IMG/VR virus record: IMGVR_UViG_3300047321_000073
Coordinates: 1-40,718 of that record
Length of the DNA: 40,718 nt
Direction: 5' to 3' (one strand)
Source: a virus
The translations under genes and the position numbers were made by a program. Below, in pieces: positions 24,031 to 31,424 of the stretch; the stretch's first letter is position 1; each line of letters begins with the position of its first letter. The notes under the pieces are model-generated. The model was given only the letters and a program-made list of their open reading frames with translations. It was not told where the DNA came from and ran no database searches.

Positions 24031-24049
24031 AGCCTTCAAGTCTCGTCCC

Positions 24050-24062
24050 ACTCACGGTGAGT
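24050..24062. promoter_or_regulatory. Palindromic operator-like site 4
   Basis: ACTCACGGTGAGT, a consensus copy. It pairs with site 3 upstream of the 445-residue early gene. That gene has no early-promoter-like motif, so a different, directly repressed promoter may lie here. Confidence 0.65.
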
Positions 24063-24124
24063 GCGTTGGACGTTACAAGATCACTAGGCTAGTGTCGGTA
24101 ATACGGCAGCGAAGGGGCGGGGCA

Positions 24125-25462
24125 ATGGCGGCTGTGCGTGCACCTAAGGGATATCGGACGTTCTATCTGGGCGCCGGCAAGGTTGTTCACGCCGCTCAGG
24201 ACAGCGACACGACGACGCTGTGTAAGAAGCCGATTACGACTGTCCGACTGTCGCACTACCCCTTCGCCAATTGCACACAGTGCGCAAAGGTTGCGCTGAC
24301 GCTCACCGACGGAGAGAAGGAAGCCATGCCCCCGAAGAAGAAGGCAGCACCCGCACCCGCGGACGTTGACGCGCTGATCAGCGACGTACACGCCACAATC
24401 GACCAGTTGAAGGCCATTGACCCGTCCGGCGACGACGCGGCGACCCAGGCTGACGCGCTGAAGAAGGAAGCCGAAGACAAGATCCTGACGCTTCCGACCA
24501 ACAAGCGCACGGCACTTCGGAAGGCGGCGCGCGAAGCGTACGAGACAGCGACCACGAAGCCGGAGCCTGCCGCTACGCCTGCCGCTGAGGTAGCCACGAC
24601 CAGCGACGACCCCATGACATGGGACAACGTGCCCGAACTCATCGCTACGGGCGTTGAGAAGATGCGCGAAGGCACCGAAGCCGGCATGAAGCTGACTTCC
24701 GCGGGTGAAGTCGTGGCTAACGTGCTCCTGACGATCCGTCAGAACATGGTGGACACGGAAACCGGTCTGCCGGATCTCCCGTGGCGCATGAAGGCGACCC
24801 GCAACGCTGCTTCGAAGGTGTACGACGACGCGTTGAAGGGGGTCAGCGAAGACGACGTTGAGCGCCGCGCCGCACACGGTTCGCTCATCAAGGCGACTCA
24901 GAACAAGGCGTCGGACGTCCTTGTTGCGTGGCTCCGCGGCTACACCCGCGACGACATTGCTCTTCTCCGGGAGATCTTCCCCGCTGCCGCTGACGCCGTT
25001 GAGGCTGACGAAGAGCTGTCGCCGGAAGCCGCTATCCGGAAGCTGTACGCGGCCAAGGGCGTTGAACTTCCGCTTCGTGGCCGCACTGAGCAGATGCGCA
25101 TCAACCGGCGCGTCGAGAAGATTCAGACGCACGCGAAGGAGCTTGAAGCCGCCGAGGATGCGGGCAATGCCGCTCGGGTGGAAGAGCTGAAGGCCGCGAT
25201 CAGCGACTTGAAGGCGGATCTTCCCGCGGACGCGTTGCCGGCGCTGGACGTCAAAGAGAAGACCGACGCTGAGCGCACGACTGAGGCAGTGGCCAAGCTG
25301 CGCAAGGATCTTGAGTCAGCCGGCAAGCGCTTCGCGAAGGTCAAGAGCACAGCGCAGAAGCGCAAGGTGAAGGCGGACCTGTACAACCTGATCCGTGAAG
25401 CGGCAAGCGCGTTCGAGCTTGACTTGAGCGCCCTCGTGCCGGCGGAAGAGAACGGCGAGTAG
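24125..25462 (+). CDS. Large early protein of unknown function with N-terminal zinc motif (445 aa)
   Basis: ATG 24125 has GAAGGGGCGGGG upstream. Residues 1-60 hold a His/Cys motif (VVHAAQDSD, TLCKKP, NCTQCAK), as in small Streptomyces zinc proteins. Residues 70-150 are Lys/Ala-rich. The middle (about 160-300) is helical, with DPMTWDNVPELIATGVEKM. The C-terminal 140 residues are coiled coil (RRVEKIQTHAKELEAAEDAG). I recognise no enzyme. It is one of the largest early genes and is preceded by two operator palindromes and followed by the AT-rich repeat, so a replication or DNA-binding role is possible. Confidence 0.75.
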   Translation: MAAVRAPKGYRTFYLGAGKVVHAAQDSDTTTLCKKPITTVRLSHYPFANCTQCAKVALTLTDGEKEAMPPKKKAAPAPADVDALISDVHATIDQLKAIDPSGDDAATQADALKKEAEDKILTLPTNKRTALRKAAREAYETATTKPEPAATPAAEVATTSDDPMTWDNVPELIATGVEKMREGTEAGMKLTSAGEVVANVLLTIRQNMVDTETGLPDLPWRMKATRNAASKVYDDALKGVSEDDVERRAAHGSLIKATQNKASDVLVAWLRGYTRDDIALLREIFPAAADAVEADEELSPEAAIRKLYAAKGVELPLRGRTEQMRINRRVEKIQTHAKELEAAEDAGNAARVEELKAAISDLKADLPADALPALDVKEKTDAERTTEAVAKLRKDLESAGKRFAKVKSTAQKRKVKADLYNLIREAASAFELDLSALVPAEENGE

Positions 25463-25482
25463 GCGCGCCCCCACCACTGCGG

Positions 25483-25513
25483 AGCCCCGTTGGTCACCAT
25501 GGCCGGCGGGGCT
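25483..25513 (+). terminator. Terminator after the 445-residue gene
   Basis: Stem AGCCCCG...CGGGGCT with further internal pairing (GGTC...GGCC). It is followed by TCG only, so strength is uncertain. Confidence 0.6.
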
Positions 25514-25542
25514 TCGTCACGTTCAGGCTCAGCGGGCAGGGC

Positions 25543-25650
25543 TCTGACCTGGCCTTAGTGACGTAGTGACGCTGTGACTCTTTTTTTGAATTCACATCAA
25601 CACATATAGAGAGCAATCCAGATTTTGAGCACGTTCGTCACAGCGTCACC
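25543..25650 (+). repeat. Duplicated 108 bp AT-rich element, copy 2
   Basis: Near-copy of 3137-3244, with the same perfect 13 bp inverted repeats (25566-25578 and 25637-25649) and the same AT-rich centre, including the ACATCAACACATATAGAGAG segment. The left side again carries GTGAC boxes with an 8-9 bp period. It ends 14 bp before an early-promoter-like motif and lies between a terminator and the nuclease gene, outside any gene. Confidence 0.85.
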
Positions 25651-25664
25651 CGCCCCGCTGTGTA

Positions 25665-25680
25665 GTGACCGACTCCCTTC
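25665..25680 (+). promoter_or_regulatory. Early-promoter-like motif, copy 4
   Basis: GTGACCGACTCCCTTC. The downstream ribosome site GAAGGGAGTC (25699-25708) is a 10-base reverse complement of its right half. Confidence 0.68.
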
Positions 25681-25711
25681 AGTACAGGTGACACCTATGA
25701 AGGGAGTCACC

Positions 25712-26557
25712 TTGCCGAAGGTGCGCACCATCTTTCGCGGCGGAAGCCGCTTCTACGTCCACCCTGAGAACCGGGAACTCATTCATCCCGGCGTGACCAG
25801 CATCCTGGGCATGATCGCTAAGCAGAACTTCCTTGCCCCGTGGCAGGCGAAGCTTACGGCCGAACTTGCCGTCGACAGTATCGACTTCATTTCGGAGATG
25901 GCGGAGCGCGACAAGGCCGGAGCCGTCGACTATCTGAAGGGTGCCGCCCGCCGCTACACGAAGGTGCGCGCGGACATTGGCAGCGAAGCCCACGACTTGT
26001 TTGAGCGCCTGATTAGGGGCGAGTATGTGGGGCGGGTTCGCGCTGATCTTGAGCCGTACGTTGCCAACTTCCGTGAGTTCATGGAGGCGGTTAACCCGGA
26101 GTTCGTCCGCGCTGAAGACGTGGCATGGTCGGACACCTACGGGTATGCCGGAAGCTTCGACGTGTGGCTGTACGTGTGGCTGGACGAGAACGGCAACCCG
26201 ACTCCGGACCGTTCCGGGAAGCGCCACCTGATCATGGGCGATTGGAAGACGGGTAAGAACACGTACCCGGACGTTGCGCTTCAACTTGCCGCGTACGAGC
26301 GTGCCGACTACGTCATTGACCCGGACGGCAACCGTGAACCGATGCCGGAGTTTGACGGTGCCGCGGTGCTCCACATCACGGACGAGGACTGGGCGTTCAA
26401 GCCCGTTGACACGGGTGACGAAGTCTTCGCTGAGTTCCTTCGTCTGCGGGGCACGTTCGATTGGGACCGTGAGCTTTCGCGGACCGTGATCGGTAAGCCC
26501 ATTGCGCGTAAGAAGCGTCAGCGGCTCGTGAGCGGTACCCAGCGGAGGGCGCGCTAG
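25712..26557 (+). CDS. Cas4/RecB-like PD-(D/E)XK exonuclease (281 aa)
   Basis: A predicted DNA exonuclease for phage recombination or replication. It has HPGVTSILGMIAKQNFLAPW near the N-terminus, GSEAHDLFERLIRGEY around residue 90, then the nuclease core: GYAGSFD, HLIMGDWKTGK (Asp plus Asp-x-Lys) and DVALQLAAYERADY. TTG 25712 is chosen because GAAGGGAG lies five bases upstream; ATG 25697 is an in-frame alternative without a ribosome site. It is the first gene after the AT-rich repeat and an early motif, and near the RDF and replication genes. Confidence 0.85.
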   Translation: MPKVRTIFRGGSRFYVHPENRELIHPGVTSILGMIAKQNFLAPWQAKLTAELAVDSIDFISEMAERDKAGAVDYLKGAARRYTKVRADIGSEAHDLFERLIRGEYVGRVRADLEPYVANFREFMEAVNPEFVRAEDVAWSDTYGYAGSFDVWLYVWLDENGNPTPDRSGKRHLIMGDWKTGKNTYPDVALQLAAYERADYVIDPDGNREPMPEFDGAAVLHITDEDWAFKPVDTGDEVFAEFLRLRGTFDWDRELSRTVIGKPIARKKRQRLVSGTQRRAR

Positions 26558-26559
26558 CC

Positions 26560-26757
26560 GTGAAGGCGTACCGGAAGACGTCCACGCGTGATCCGTACTG
26601 TGTGTACTTCACTGCGGACGAAACGGCGGAAGTCATGAACGAAGCGGCTGACGCGTGCAACATCGGGTACCCGCTGGGCGTTGAGTTCCCCGCGCTAAGA
26701 AACCTGCTGGTCAAGTTGAACGCCGTGTACGGCAGCAAGGAAGGGAAGCGCGCATGA
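26560..26757 (+). CDS. Small hypothetical early protein (65 aa)
   Basis: GTG 26560 starts two bases past the nuclease stop codon. The protein begins MKAYRKTSTRDPYCVYFTAD and has an amphipathic helix (ETAEVMNEAADACNI). No family is recognised. Its stop codon overlaps the start of a 21-residue cysteine-rich reading frame. Confidence 0.65.
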   Translation: MKAYRKTSTRDPYCVYFTADETAEVMNEAADACNIGYPLGVEFPALRNLLVKLNAVYGSKEGKRA

Positions 26758-26819
26758 AGGGTCCCAACTGCCTCTGCAACCCCCAGAAGTCCGGTCTGTG
26801 CGGTAGCTGCGGGGGCTGA
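26754..26819 (+). CDS. Cysteine-rich microprotein (21 aa)
   Basis: ATG 26754 overlaps the upstream TGA (ATGA) and has AAGGAAGGG upstream. The product is MKGPNCLCNPQKSGLCGSCG plus a final G, with four cysteines as CxC...CxxC, enough to hold one zinc or iron ion. Coupled start, strong ribosome site and a terminator 20 bases later support translation. The function is unknown and the size means coding cannot be proven from one sequence. Confidence 0.45.
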   Translation: MKGPNCLCNPQKSGLCGSCGG

Positions 26820-26839
26820 CCTCCCAACTCCCCACACGA

Positions 26840-26875
26840 AGCCCCTCAGTGCCTTACACGGGCGCTGGGGGGCTT
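26840..26875 (+). terminator. Terminator after the nuclease operon
   Basis: AGCCCC...GGGGCT stem extended by CAG/CTG pairing, followed by TTTC. Confidence 0.8.
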
Positions 26876-26893
26876 TCTGCGTTGCCGCGGCAA

Positions 26894-26909
26894 GTCACCG
26901 ACTCCCTTC
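26894..26909 (+). promoter_or_regulatory. Early-promoter-like motif, copy 5
   Basis: GTCACCGACTCCCTTC ahead of the RDF gene. The gap to the start codon is about 80 bp, longer than for other copies, and includes a hairpin (26935-26965, arms GCGCCGGA and TCCGGCGC). The ribosome site is AAGGGAG (26974-26980). Confidence 0.68.
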
Positions 26910-26988
26910 CTGACAGTAGACAGCTACAGCGGACGCGCCGGAGGCGGCATCAACCCTTCCGGCGCGCCCTACAAAGGGAGCACCATCT

Positions 26989-27735
26989 ATGGCGCGGCAG
27001 AGTATTTGGGCGAAGGACGAAGAGAACAAGCCGAAGGAGCGGGTGACCTACTCCGACGACACCGTTGGCCGGCTGCACTCCGGCTATATGGACGAGTCGA
27101 ACCCGAAGAAGCCCGTTCCCGTGGCGCTGAGTGAGTGGCGTTTCTCGACCGGTGACAAGGTCGTTGCTGACGCCGTTGCCGCACTGTTCGGCGGCACTCC
27201 CGCTGAGAACGATGAGAGCACGAACGAGAACTTCATTGACGTCTTCACGGGCGCGGCGAAGATCCCGGTAATCATCGAACAGGCCGGCATCTATTGGGAC
27301 ATGAAGCAGTGGATCAACGGCAAGCTTGTCCACCACTGCGACGGCTTCAACTTCCTTAGCCACCCGAAGGACGAAGAGCTTATCGGCACTGAGTGCGGCT
27401 GCCCCGTCCTCTTCGCTGAGCGGAAGCAGGCGGCGAAGGACTATCAGGGGCCGAACCCTTCCATCAAGGTGGCTTTCCGCCTCGCCGACGACCCGGAGCT
27501 TGGTCTGTTCTCGTTCCAGACGGGCGCGTGGACGCTCTTCAAGGTGCTTCACGAGTCGGAAGGCGCGCTTGAGGATCTGGGTGTTACGGCGCTGGGTGAT
27601 CTTGAGCTTGAGTACGTGGAGTACACGCCTAAGAAGGGTCCGATGCGGAACAAGCTTGTTTCGTACACGAAGCCGAACATCATCATTCGCCGGCCGTACG
27701 TTGCGGCTGTTGCCGACAGTGAGCCGGTCTACTAG
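26989..27735 (+). CDS. Recombination directionality factor, phiC31 gp3 type (248 aa)
   Basis: Binds the serine integrase and switches it from integration to excision. The start [19 protein letters not shown], then [21 protein letters not shown], the DVFT segment, [20 protein letters not shown] with its Cys pair, [20 protein letters not shown], and a C-terminal [13 protein letters not shown] strand match the actinophage RDF family. The length is close to phiC31 gp3 (about 244). It sits in the early region away from int, as in phiC31. A hairpin in its long leader could modulate translation. Confidence 0.85.
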   Translation: MARQSIWAKDEENKPKERVTYSDDTVGRLHSGYMDESNPKKPVPVALSEWRFSTGDKVVADAVAALFGGTPAENDESTNENFIDVFTGAAKIPVIIEQAGIYWDMKQWINGKLVHHCDGFNFLSHPKDEELIGTECGCPVLFAERKQAAKDYQGPNPSIKVAFRLADDPELGLFSFQTGAWTLFKVLHESEGALEDLGVTALGDLELEYVEYTPKKGPMRNKLVSYTKPNIIIRRPYVAAVADSEPVY

Positions 27736-27738
27736 CCC

Positions 27739-27918
27739 ATGGCGCGCGTAATTCAGCGCGGGAGGTACGCGGGGGCAGACCTGAGCGTGGCGCATGACGG
27801 AGTGATCCGCTCGCCACTCTGGGAGTTTGCCCCCGCTGACCGACCCGCCGTAATCCATGAGCGGCGCCGGCGCTTCGGTGTCCCTAGCGCTGACGATTTT
27901 GATCCGGAGTACCACTAG
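27739..27918 (+). CDS. Small hypothetical protein (59 aa)
   Basis: ATG 27739 starts three bases past the RDF stop codon, and its TAG shares one base with the next GTG. The product begins MARVIQRGRYAGADLSVAHD and ends FGVPSADDFDPEYH. It is basic in the middle (HERRRRF) and acidic at the end. No family is recognised. The tight packing between the RDF and the next gene is the main support. Confidence 0.65.
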   Translation: MARVIQRGRYAGADLSVAHDGVIRSPLWEFAPADRPAVIHERRRRFGVPSADDFDPEYH

Positions 27919-28196
27919 TGGGCAGGCGCGGAACGGTCACCGACTACGCCGGCGAAGCACTGTATGTCGGTGACCTGATCAACTATGCGACGCGTTGCGG
28001 GAACGGGACGCGCGCCACGGACGCGATCATTCGCAAGATTGAGATTCGCTACGCGTACGGCAAGCGCATTCCGTTCCTGAAGGTTCAGCCGACCGGCGTG
28101 GAGTCGCGCAGCGGGTTGGACGAGCGCAAGACGCTGCGCAAGGAATGGATAGGCACGGAACACGTACGGCTCTTGCGTAGCGGCGTGGCCGGCTAA
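27918..28196 (+). CDS. Hypothetical early protein (92 aa)
   Basis: GTG 27918 shares a base with the previous stop codon. It begins MGRRGTVTDYAGEALYVGDL and is beta-rich and basic (YAYGKRIPFLKVQPTGVES). No family is recognised. It is the last gene of the RDF transcription unit, followed by a hairpin. Confidence 0.72.
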   Translation: MGRRGTVTDYAGEALYVGDLINYATRCGNGTRATDAIIRKIEIRYAYGKRIPFLKVQPTGVESRSGLDERKTLRKEWIGTEHVRLLRSGVAG

Positions 28197-28212
28197 CGAC
28201 AGATGACGACGA

Positions 28213-28248
28213 AGCCCCGGACGGAGCACTGCGCTTCGTACCGGGGCT
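28213..28248 (+). terminator. Terminator-like hairpin after the RDF operon
   Basis: AGCCCCGG and CCGGGGCT arms, 8 bp perfect, without a clear T-run. Confidence 0.6.
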
Positions 28249-28262
28249 AGTCGCGTTAAGGC

Positions 28263-28275
28263 ACTCACGGTGAGT
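28263..28275. promoter_or_regulatory. Palindromic operator-like site 5
   Basis: ACTCACGGTGAGT, ending nine bases before ATG 28285 and abutting its ribosome site, so a bound protein would block this gene's expression. Confidence 0.65.
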
Positions 28276-28284
28276 AGGTGGGGG

Positions 28285-28464
28285 ATGGCTGAAGTTTTGA
28301 TCACTACGAAGAGCGCGCCGGCATTGGGCGACGTTCGCACGCTGGGCACGGGCGACACCGTGTACATGGTGACCGGCTGGACGGCGCGGAAGGATGCACC
28401 GCGGTACCTAGATGCTGTTTCCGCTGCTGTGACACGAGGGGCGGACGTTCGCCATGTCTCATGA
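28285..28464 (+). CDS. Small hypothetical protein (59 aa)
   Basis: ATG 28285 has GGTGGGGG upstream. The product begins MAEVLITTKSAPALGDVRTL and continues GTGDTVYMVTGWTARKDAPR. It has no recognised family. The HNH gene begins inside its last codons. The operator palindrome just upstream suggests direct repression. Confidence 0.65.
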   Translation: MAEVLITTKSAPALGDVRTLGTGDTVYMVTGWTARKDAPRYLDAVSAAVTRGADVRHVS

Positions 28465-28870
28465 GCCGAAATGCCCGTGCAAGGCGTGCCGAGACAAGCG
28501 GCGGAAGGCGCACATCAAGCGCTATTACTCGAACCTGCCGACTGACAAGCGCCACGAACTCAGTCAGAAGCGGCGCGCGACGGCGTACGGCGTGGAACAC
28601 AAGGCGTATTCCCGCACTGCGATCATGCGCCGTTGGGCTTACCGCTGCGCCTACTGCAACGCAAGGGCTGAGCATCTTGACCACGTCCACCCGCTGAGCA
28701 AGGGGGGCGCGGACGCTGAGCACAACATGTTGCCCGCGTGCGCGAAGTGCAATCTCTCGAAGGGTGCGAAGACTCTTGCTGACTGGGCACTCACCTTCGG
28801 GCCGGCAAGTCACCGACTCCCTTCTGACCCCCCGAAGGACGAGAGAAGGGAACCCCCGTGGAGTTCGTAG
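28454..28870 (+). CDS. HNH endonuclease 4 (138 aa)
   Basis: N-terminal CPCKACRDKRRKAHIKRYY zinc and basic segment, then YRCAYCNARAEHLDHVHPLS, KGGADAEHNMLPACAKCNLS and KGAKTLADWAL. This is the same HNH subtype as the protein at 34951-35511. ATG 28454 overlaps the previous gene. The last 23 codons run through an early-promoter-like motif and past the primase start (28858), so the C-terminus has a non-conserved look (GPASHRLPSDPPKDER) and may be a side effect of insertion next to the promoter. Confidence 0.85.
   Translation: MSHEPKCPCKACRDKRRKAHIKRYYSNLPTDKRHELSQKRRATAYGVEHKAYSRTAIMRRWAYRCAYCNARAEHLDHVHPLSKGGADAEHNMLPACAKCNLSKGAKTLADWALTFGPASHRLPSDPPKDERREPPWSS
28809..28824 (+). promoter_or_regulatory. 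Early-promoter-like motif, copy 6, inside HNH gene 4
   Basis: GTCACCGACTCCCTTC, within the coding 3' end of HNH gene 4 and 34 bp before the primase-helicase GTG. Ribosome site GAAGGGA at 28845-28851. Confidence 0.68.
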
Positions 28871-31323
28871 ACCTGTTGGGCCGCTTCAAGGACGTCAGCG
28901 AAGAGGCGGACGGCGGGTATCTGGCCGTGTGTCCGGCGCACAATGACTCGCGTCCGTCGCTGCGCATTTGGCGTGGTGACGACAACAAGGTGCGGCTTAC
29001 GTGCCGTGCCGGCTGTGACACGAACCTTGTGCGCGTCGCTGCGGGGCTTGCCTGGGCCGACCTGTTCGACGCGACCGGTGAGGGCAGTACGGTGCCGCGT
29101 GAAGCCCCGAAGTTGGTGACGGGTGCCCCGGTGACGCGGCTCCGCATGTGGCTGGACTCGCTGCCTGTTGGTGACGGCACGTACGCCGAAGACCGATTCG
29201 GTATCGACCCTGAGACGGCTGAACGCCTGGGGCTTCGCTGGGCTGACGCTACGCCGTTCCCGTCCGCTGAGGCGTATGAAGCCGCCGTTGCCGCTGGGGT
29301 GCTGCCCGCATTTCTGTCGCGTAGCTTCGTGCGCTTCCCGCGTCTCGTGGTTCCGCTGGACGGGTTCGACGGGGTGACCCGTGGCGCTCAGGGGCGAGAC
29401 TTGAGCGGCAAGTGTCCTGGGCGGTGGCTGAGCCTGAGCAACCCGGAGGGGCAGCGCTGGGCACCGTACGGCGTGTTCCGCGGTGAGTCGGGATACGGAG
29501 TCGTTCTCATCACTGAGGGGCCGGGCGACGCGCTTACCGCGGTGTCTGTCGGCTATGACGCTGTTGCCGTCCGGGGCGCTTCGCTGGTCAACAACCCTGA
29601 GCTTGTTGCGGAGTTGGCCGCTGGGCTGAAGGGCTTTCAGGTAGTGGTAGCCGGCGACAATGACACGGCGGGCAACGGCTTCACGCTCCGTCTGTCTGAG
29701 GGGCTTGCCGCGCACGGAATCGACGTGTACGCGCTGACGATTCCGGGCGAAGGTTGGGACCTTACTGACTGGCGTGACGCCACCATTACGCGCTTCCCGG
29801 ATGTTGACGCGTTCCCGGCACTGCTGCACTCCGCTGTCAAGTCTGCGCGTCCCGTGCGCGACCGTGCCATTGTGGAGGCTGAGCACCGTAAGGCGGAAGT
29901 GGCGCACCGCACGGGCGCAACGGTTATCAGCAGCGATCAGGGTACGGACGCTGCGCGCATCATGGGTGAGCTTGCGTCCACGTACGGCGAAGAGGCTGAC
30001 GCAATGAACGCGTATGCCCTTGTTGCGTGGACGGAAGGGCGCATTAAGCACGCGAACGGGCTGGGCTACTTCGTGTGGGACGGCGTGACATGGGTGAAGA
30101 GTGCAACTCGTGTCCGGCAGGAAATTCACGCCATGGGTGCGGCGCTCGTCCTTGCCGGCTACGTGAAGGAGGCGCGCGGCTTCACGAACACGAGCAAGAT
30201 CAACAACTTGTTGGAAGAGCTTCGCAGCGTGCCGAGCGTGTATGTCGACGCTGAAGAGTTCGACGCGAAGCCGCATCTGCTGAGTTTCGCGAACGGCGTG
30301 GTTGACCTTCGTACGGGCAAGATCCGCCCGCACGACAAGGCTGACATGCTGACTGTGTCGCTGCCCGTGGAGTATGACCCGGACGCGCAAGCCCCGCGGT
30401 GGGAACAGTTCGTGTCTGAGATCTTCCCGAACAACCCGGATCTTGTGGACTACATGCGCCGGCTGACCGGGTACGGGATCACGGGCAACACGTCGGAGCA
30501 GTGTTTCGCTGTGCTGTGGGGCAAGGGCGCTAACGGCAAGTCGGTCTTCACGGAGACGCTGACTGACGTGTTCGGCCGGATCACGTCGACGACCCCGTTC
30601 GCCACGTTCGAAGACAAGGGCAGCGGCGGGGGCATCCCGAACGACCTTGCTGCGCTTCGTGGTGCGCGCCTTGTCATGGCGTCCGAAGGCGAGTCGGGCA
30701 AGCCCATGAGCGAGGCGGTGCTTAAGCGCGTCACTGGCAAGGACAAGGTTACGGCGCGCTTTCTGCGGCAAGAGTTCTTCACGTTCGCGCCCACGTTCCT
30801 GATCATGCTTGCGACGAACCACAAGCCGCGCTTCCGTTCGCAGGATGAGGGGCTTTGGCGGCGTGTGAAGTTGATTCCGTTCACGCGGTATTTCGCGCCC
30901 AATGAGCGTGACTATGACCTTGACAAAAAGCTGCGGGGCGAAGCCGCGGGAATTATCGCATGGGCTGTCCGCGGCGCTGTGGAGTGGTATGCAAACGGGC
31001 TGAGCGACCCGGAGTCAATCAGCACCGCCACGCGTGAATATCGCGCAACGTCCGATGCTCTCGCCGGCTTTTATCCGGGGGTGCTCGAAGAGGACGAGTC
31101 GGCCACGCTGCCGGGTGCTGACGCGTACAACGCTTACCGCGATTGGTGCGAAGCCGAAGGGCTGAAGGCTACTGAGGTTTGGTCACGGAAGGTATTTTAC
31201 AGCGCCATGGAAGAGCGCAACGTGACAAAGAAGAAGACCAACAAGGGTATTTCTCTGGTCGGCGTGCGGGTGGCTGACGCGCCCACGGCTGTTGGTCCGG
31301 GAATCTTCGGCAAGGACGCGTAG
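28858..31323 (+). CDS. Primase-helicase fusion (821 aa)
   Basis: Makes primers and unwinds DNA at the phage replication fork. A CHC2-type zinc site is formed by C25, H28, C49 and C53 (VCPAHND; TCRAGC). A Toprim-like domain lies at about 215-295 (LITEGPGDALTAV; VVAGDNDTAGN). A D5_N-like linker precedes the SF3 helicase: Walker A GKGANGKS near 555, Walker B LVMASEGE near 602, and sensor/motif C IMLATNHKPRF near 647. A C-terminal winged-helix-like part follows. GTG 28858 has GAAGGG upstream. Confidence 0.92.
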   Translation: MEFVDLLGRFKDVSEEADGGYLAVCPAHNDSRPSLRIWRGDDNKVRLTCRAGCDTNLVRVAAGLAWADLFDATGEGSTVPREAPKLVTGAPVTRLRMWLDSLPVGDGTYAEDRFGIDPETAERLGLRWADATPFPSAEAYEAAVAAGVLPAFLSRSFVRFPRLVVPLDGFDGVTRGAQGRDLSGKCPGRWLSLSNPEGQRWAPYGVFRGESGYGVVLITEGPGDALTAVSVGYDAVAVRGASLVNNPELVAELAAGLKGFQVVVAGDNDTAGNGFTLRLSEGLAAHGIDVYALTIPGEGWDLTDWRDATITRFPDVDAFPALLHSAVKSARPVRDRAIVEAEHRKAEVAHRTGATVISSDQGTDAARIMGELASTYGEEADAMNAYALVAWTEGRIKHANGLGYFVWDGVTWVKSATRVRQEIHAMGAALVLAGYVKEARGFTNTSKINNLLEELRSVPSVYVDAEEFDAKPHLLSFANGVVDLRTGKIRPHDKADMLTVSLPVEYDPDAQAPRWEQFVSEIFPNNPDLVDYMRRLTGYGITGNTSEQCFAVLWGKGANGKSVFTETLTDVFGRITSTTPFATFEDKGSGGGIPNDLAALRGARLVMASEGESGKPMSEAVLKRVTGKDKVTARFLRQEFFTFAPTFLIMLATNHKPRFRSQDEGLWRRVKLIPFTRYFAPNERDYDLDKKLRGEAAGIIAWAVRGAVEWYANGLSDPESISTATREYRATSDALAGFYPGVLEEDESATLPGADAYNAYRDWCEAEGLKATEVWSRKVFYSAMEERNVTKKKTNKGISLVGVRVADAPTAVGPGIFGKDA

Positions 31324-31330
31324 CACACGG

Positions 31331-31368
31331 AGCCCCAACCTACTCATCGTGAGTGGGTTGGGGCTTCT
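31331..31368 (+). terminator. Terminator containing an operator palindrome (primase gene end)
   Basis: AGCCCCAACC...GGTTGGGGCTTC with T-run. The top of the stem is the palindrome ACTCATCGTGAGT, so one sequence can act as both RNA terminator and DNA operator. Confidence 0.85.
31342..31354. promoter_or_regulatory. Palindromic operator-like site 6
   Basis: ACTCATCGTGAGT at the apex of the terminator 31331-31368, about 26 bp ahead of an early-promoter-like motif. Confidence 0.6.
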
Positions 31369-31379
31369 TTGCGTAGCAA

Positions 31380-31395
31380 GTTACCGACTCCCTTC
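31380..31395 (+). promoter_or_regulatory. Early-promoter-like motif, copy 7
   Basis: GTTACCGACTCCCTTC ahead of the DNA polymerase gene. The ribosome site AGGGGAGT follows at 31411-31418. Confidence 0.68.
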
Positions 31396-31424
31396 CTGGC
31401 ACTTGTCACGAGGGGAGTTTTTTC

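Noticed and set aside
28810-30822. 670-codon minus-strand open frame opposite the primase-helicase
   Set aside because: It mirrors a clear primase-helicase gene; its product is Arg/Val/His-rich with no motif, typical of antisense frames in GC-rich DNA.
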